A stretch of DNA of 14,096 bases, from positions 1 to 14,096 of the forward strand of contig URYB01000035.1 in NCBI GenBank assembly GCA_900552085.1. Direction: 5' to 3'. Numbering within the stretch: the first letter of the stretch is position 1; each line of letters opens with the position of its first letter. Shown piece after piece: positions 14,071 to 14,096 of the stretch. Made by a program: the position numbers and the translations under genes. Below the pieces are notes generated by a model, which made no database searches, was not told where the DNA came from, and saw only the letters and a list, made by a program, of their open reading frames with translations. Origin of the DNA: an uncultured Lachnobacterium sp. GTDB taxonomy: Bacteria > Bacillota > Clostridia > Lachnospirales > Lachnospiraceae.

Positions 14071-14096
14071 CGCACCTTGAAAATTCAATAATAACT
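14071..14096 (+). other. rRNA-operon leader/spacer-like motif at the window edge
   Basis: CCTTGAAAATTCAATA (14075-14090) closely resembles the conserved 'CTTTGAAAACTGAATA' element found in Firmicutes rRNA leaders and spacers near the boxA antitermination signal. It suggests an rRNA gene begins soon after the window. The match is by memory of the motif only. Confidence 0.35.

Noticed and set aside
1..14096. CRISPR arrays, insertion sequences, tRNA genes, phage or toxin-antitoxin modules
   Set aside because: No spaced repeat arrays, transposase or integrase motifs, cloverleaf with CCA-type ends, or small paired toxin-antitoxin frames were seen on either strand.

Overview
The window reads as a chromosomal segment of a low-to-mid GC Clostridia genome, most likely Lachnospiraceae. 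This rests on strong AGGAGG-type ribosome binding sites, occasional TTG/GTG starts, U-tailed hairpin terminators, and gene types typical of gut anaerobes (GH53 galactanase, AraC regulator, LTA-synthase-like sulfatase, YesL/DUF624 protein). The family level is inferred from gene content and protein style. No rRNA or marker gene is present to confirm it.

Layout. 1-165 is the 3' end of a membrane protein. 270-1754 is a membrane-anchored sensor GGDEF protein whose last part is out of frame; it ends at a strong terminator. 1781-3470 holds a GH53 endo-galactanase (minus strand) and an AraC regulator (plus strand). They look like a former divergent pair whose 5' ends and promoters were deleted and joined. 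3465-4040 is a small minus-strand protein resembling the C-terminal part of the flagellar cap protein FliD. 4173-5216 is an aldose 1-epimerase with its own terminator. 5312-6253 is a D-2-hydroxyacid dehydrogenase. 6375-7772 is a radical SAM enzyme with a terminator. 7856-9811 is an LTA-synthase-family membrane sulfatase. 9837-11935 encodes a DHH/DHHA1 phosphoesterase broken by an internal deletion, whose 3' part runs in frame into a HAD phosphatase. 11994-14034 is a compact operon: shikimate dehydrogenase, shikimate kinase and a YesL-like membrane protein. The last 60 bases hold a hairpin and a motif resembling the conserved leader or spacer of rRNA operons, so an rRNA gene may follow.

Functional themes. 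Galactan cleavage (GH53), its likely regulator (AraC) and galactose mutarotation fit one carbohydrate-use locus, but the first two genes are damaged. aroE and aroK carry out consecutive steps of the shikimate pathway. The LTA synthase, YesL-like and radical SAM proteins are cell-envelope candidates.

The most notable pattern is three independent-looking lesions within about 9 kb: a homopolymer frameshift in the GGDEF gene, a deletion join between GH53 and araC, and a deletion at an apparent 11-base direct repeat in the DHH gene. They could be genuine gene decay, switchable alleles or assembly errors; the sequence alone cannot decide. I found no CRISPR array, insertion sequence, tRNA gene or phage gene, and no clearly new defence or mobile system.
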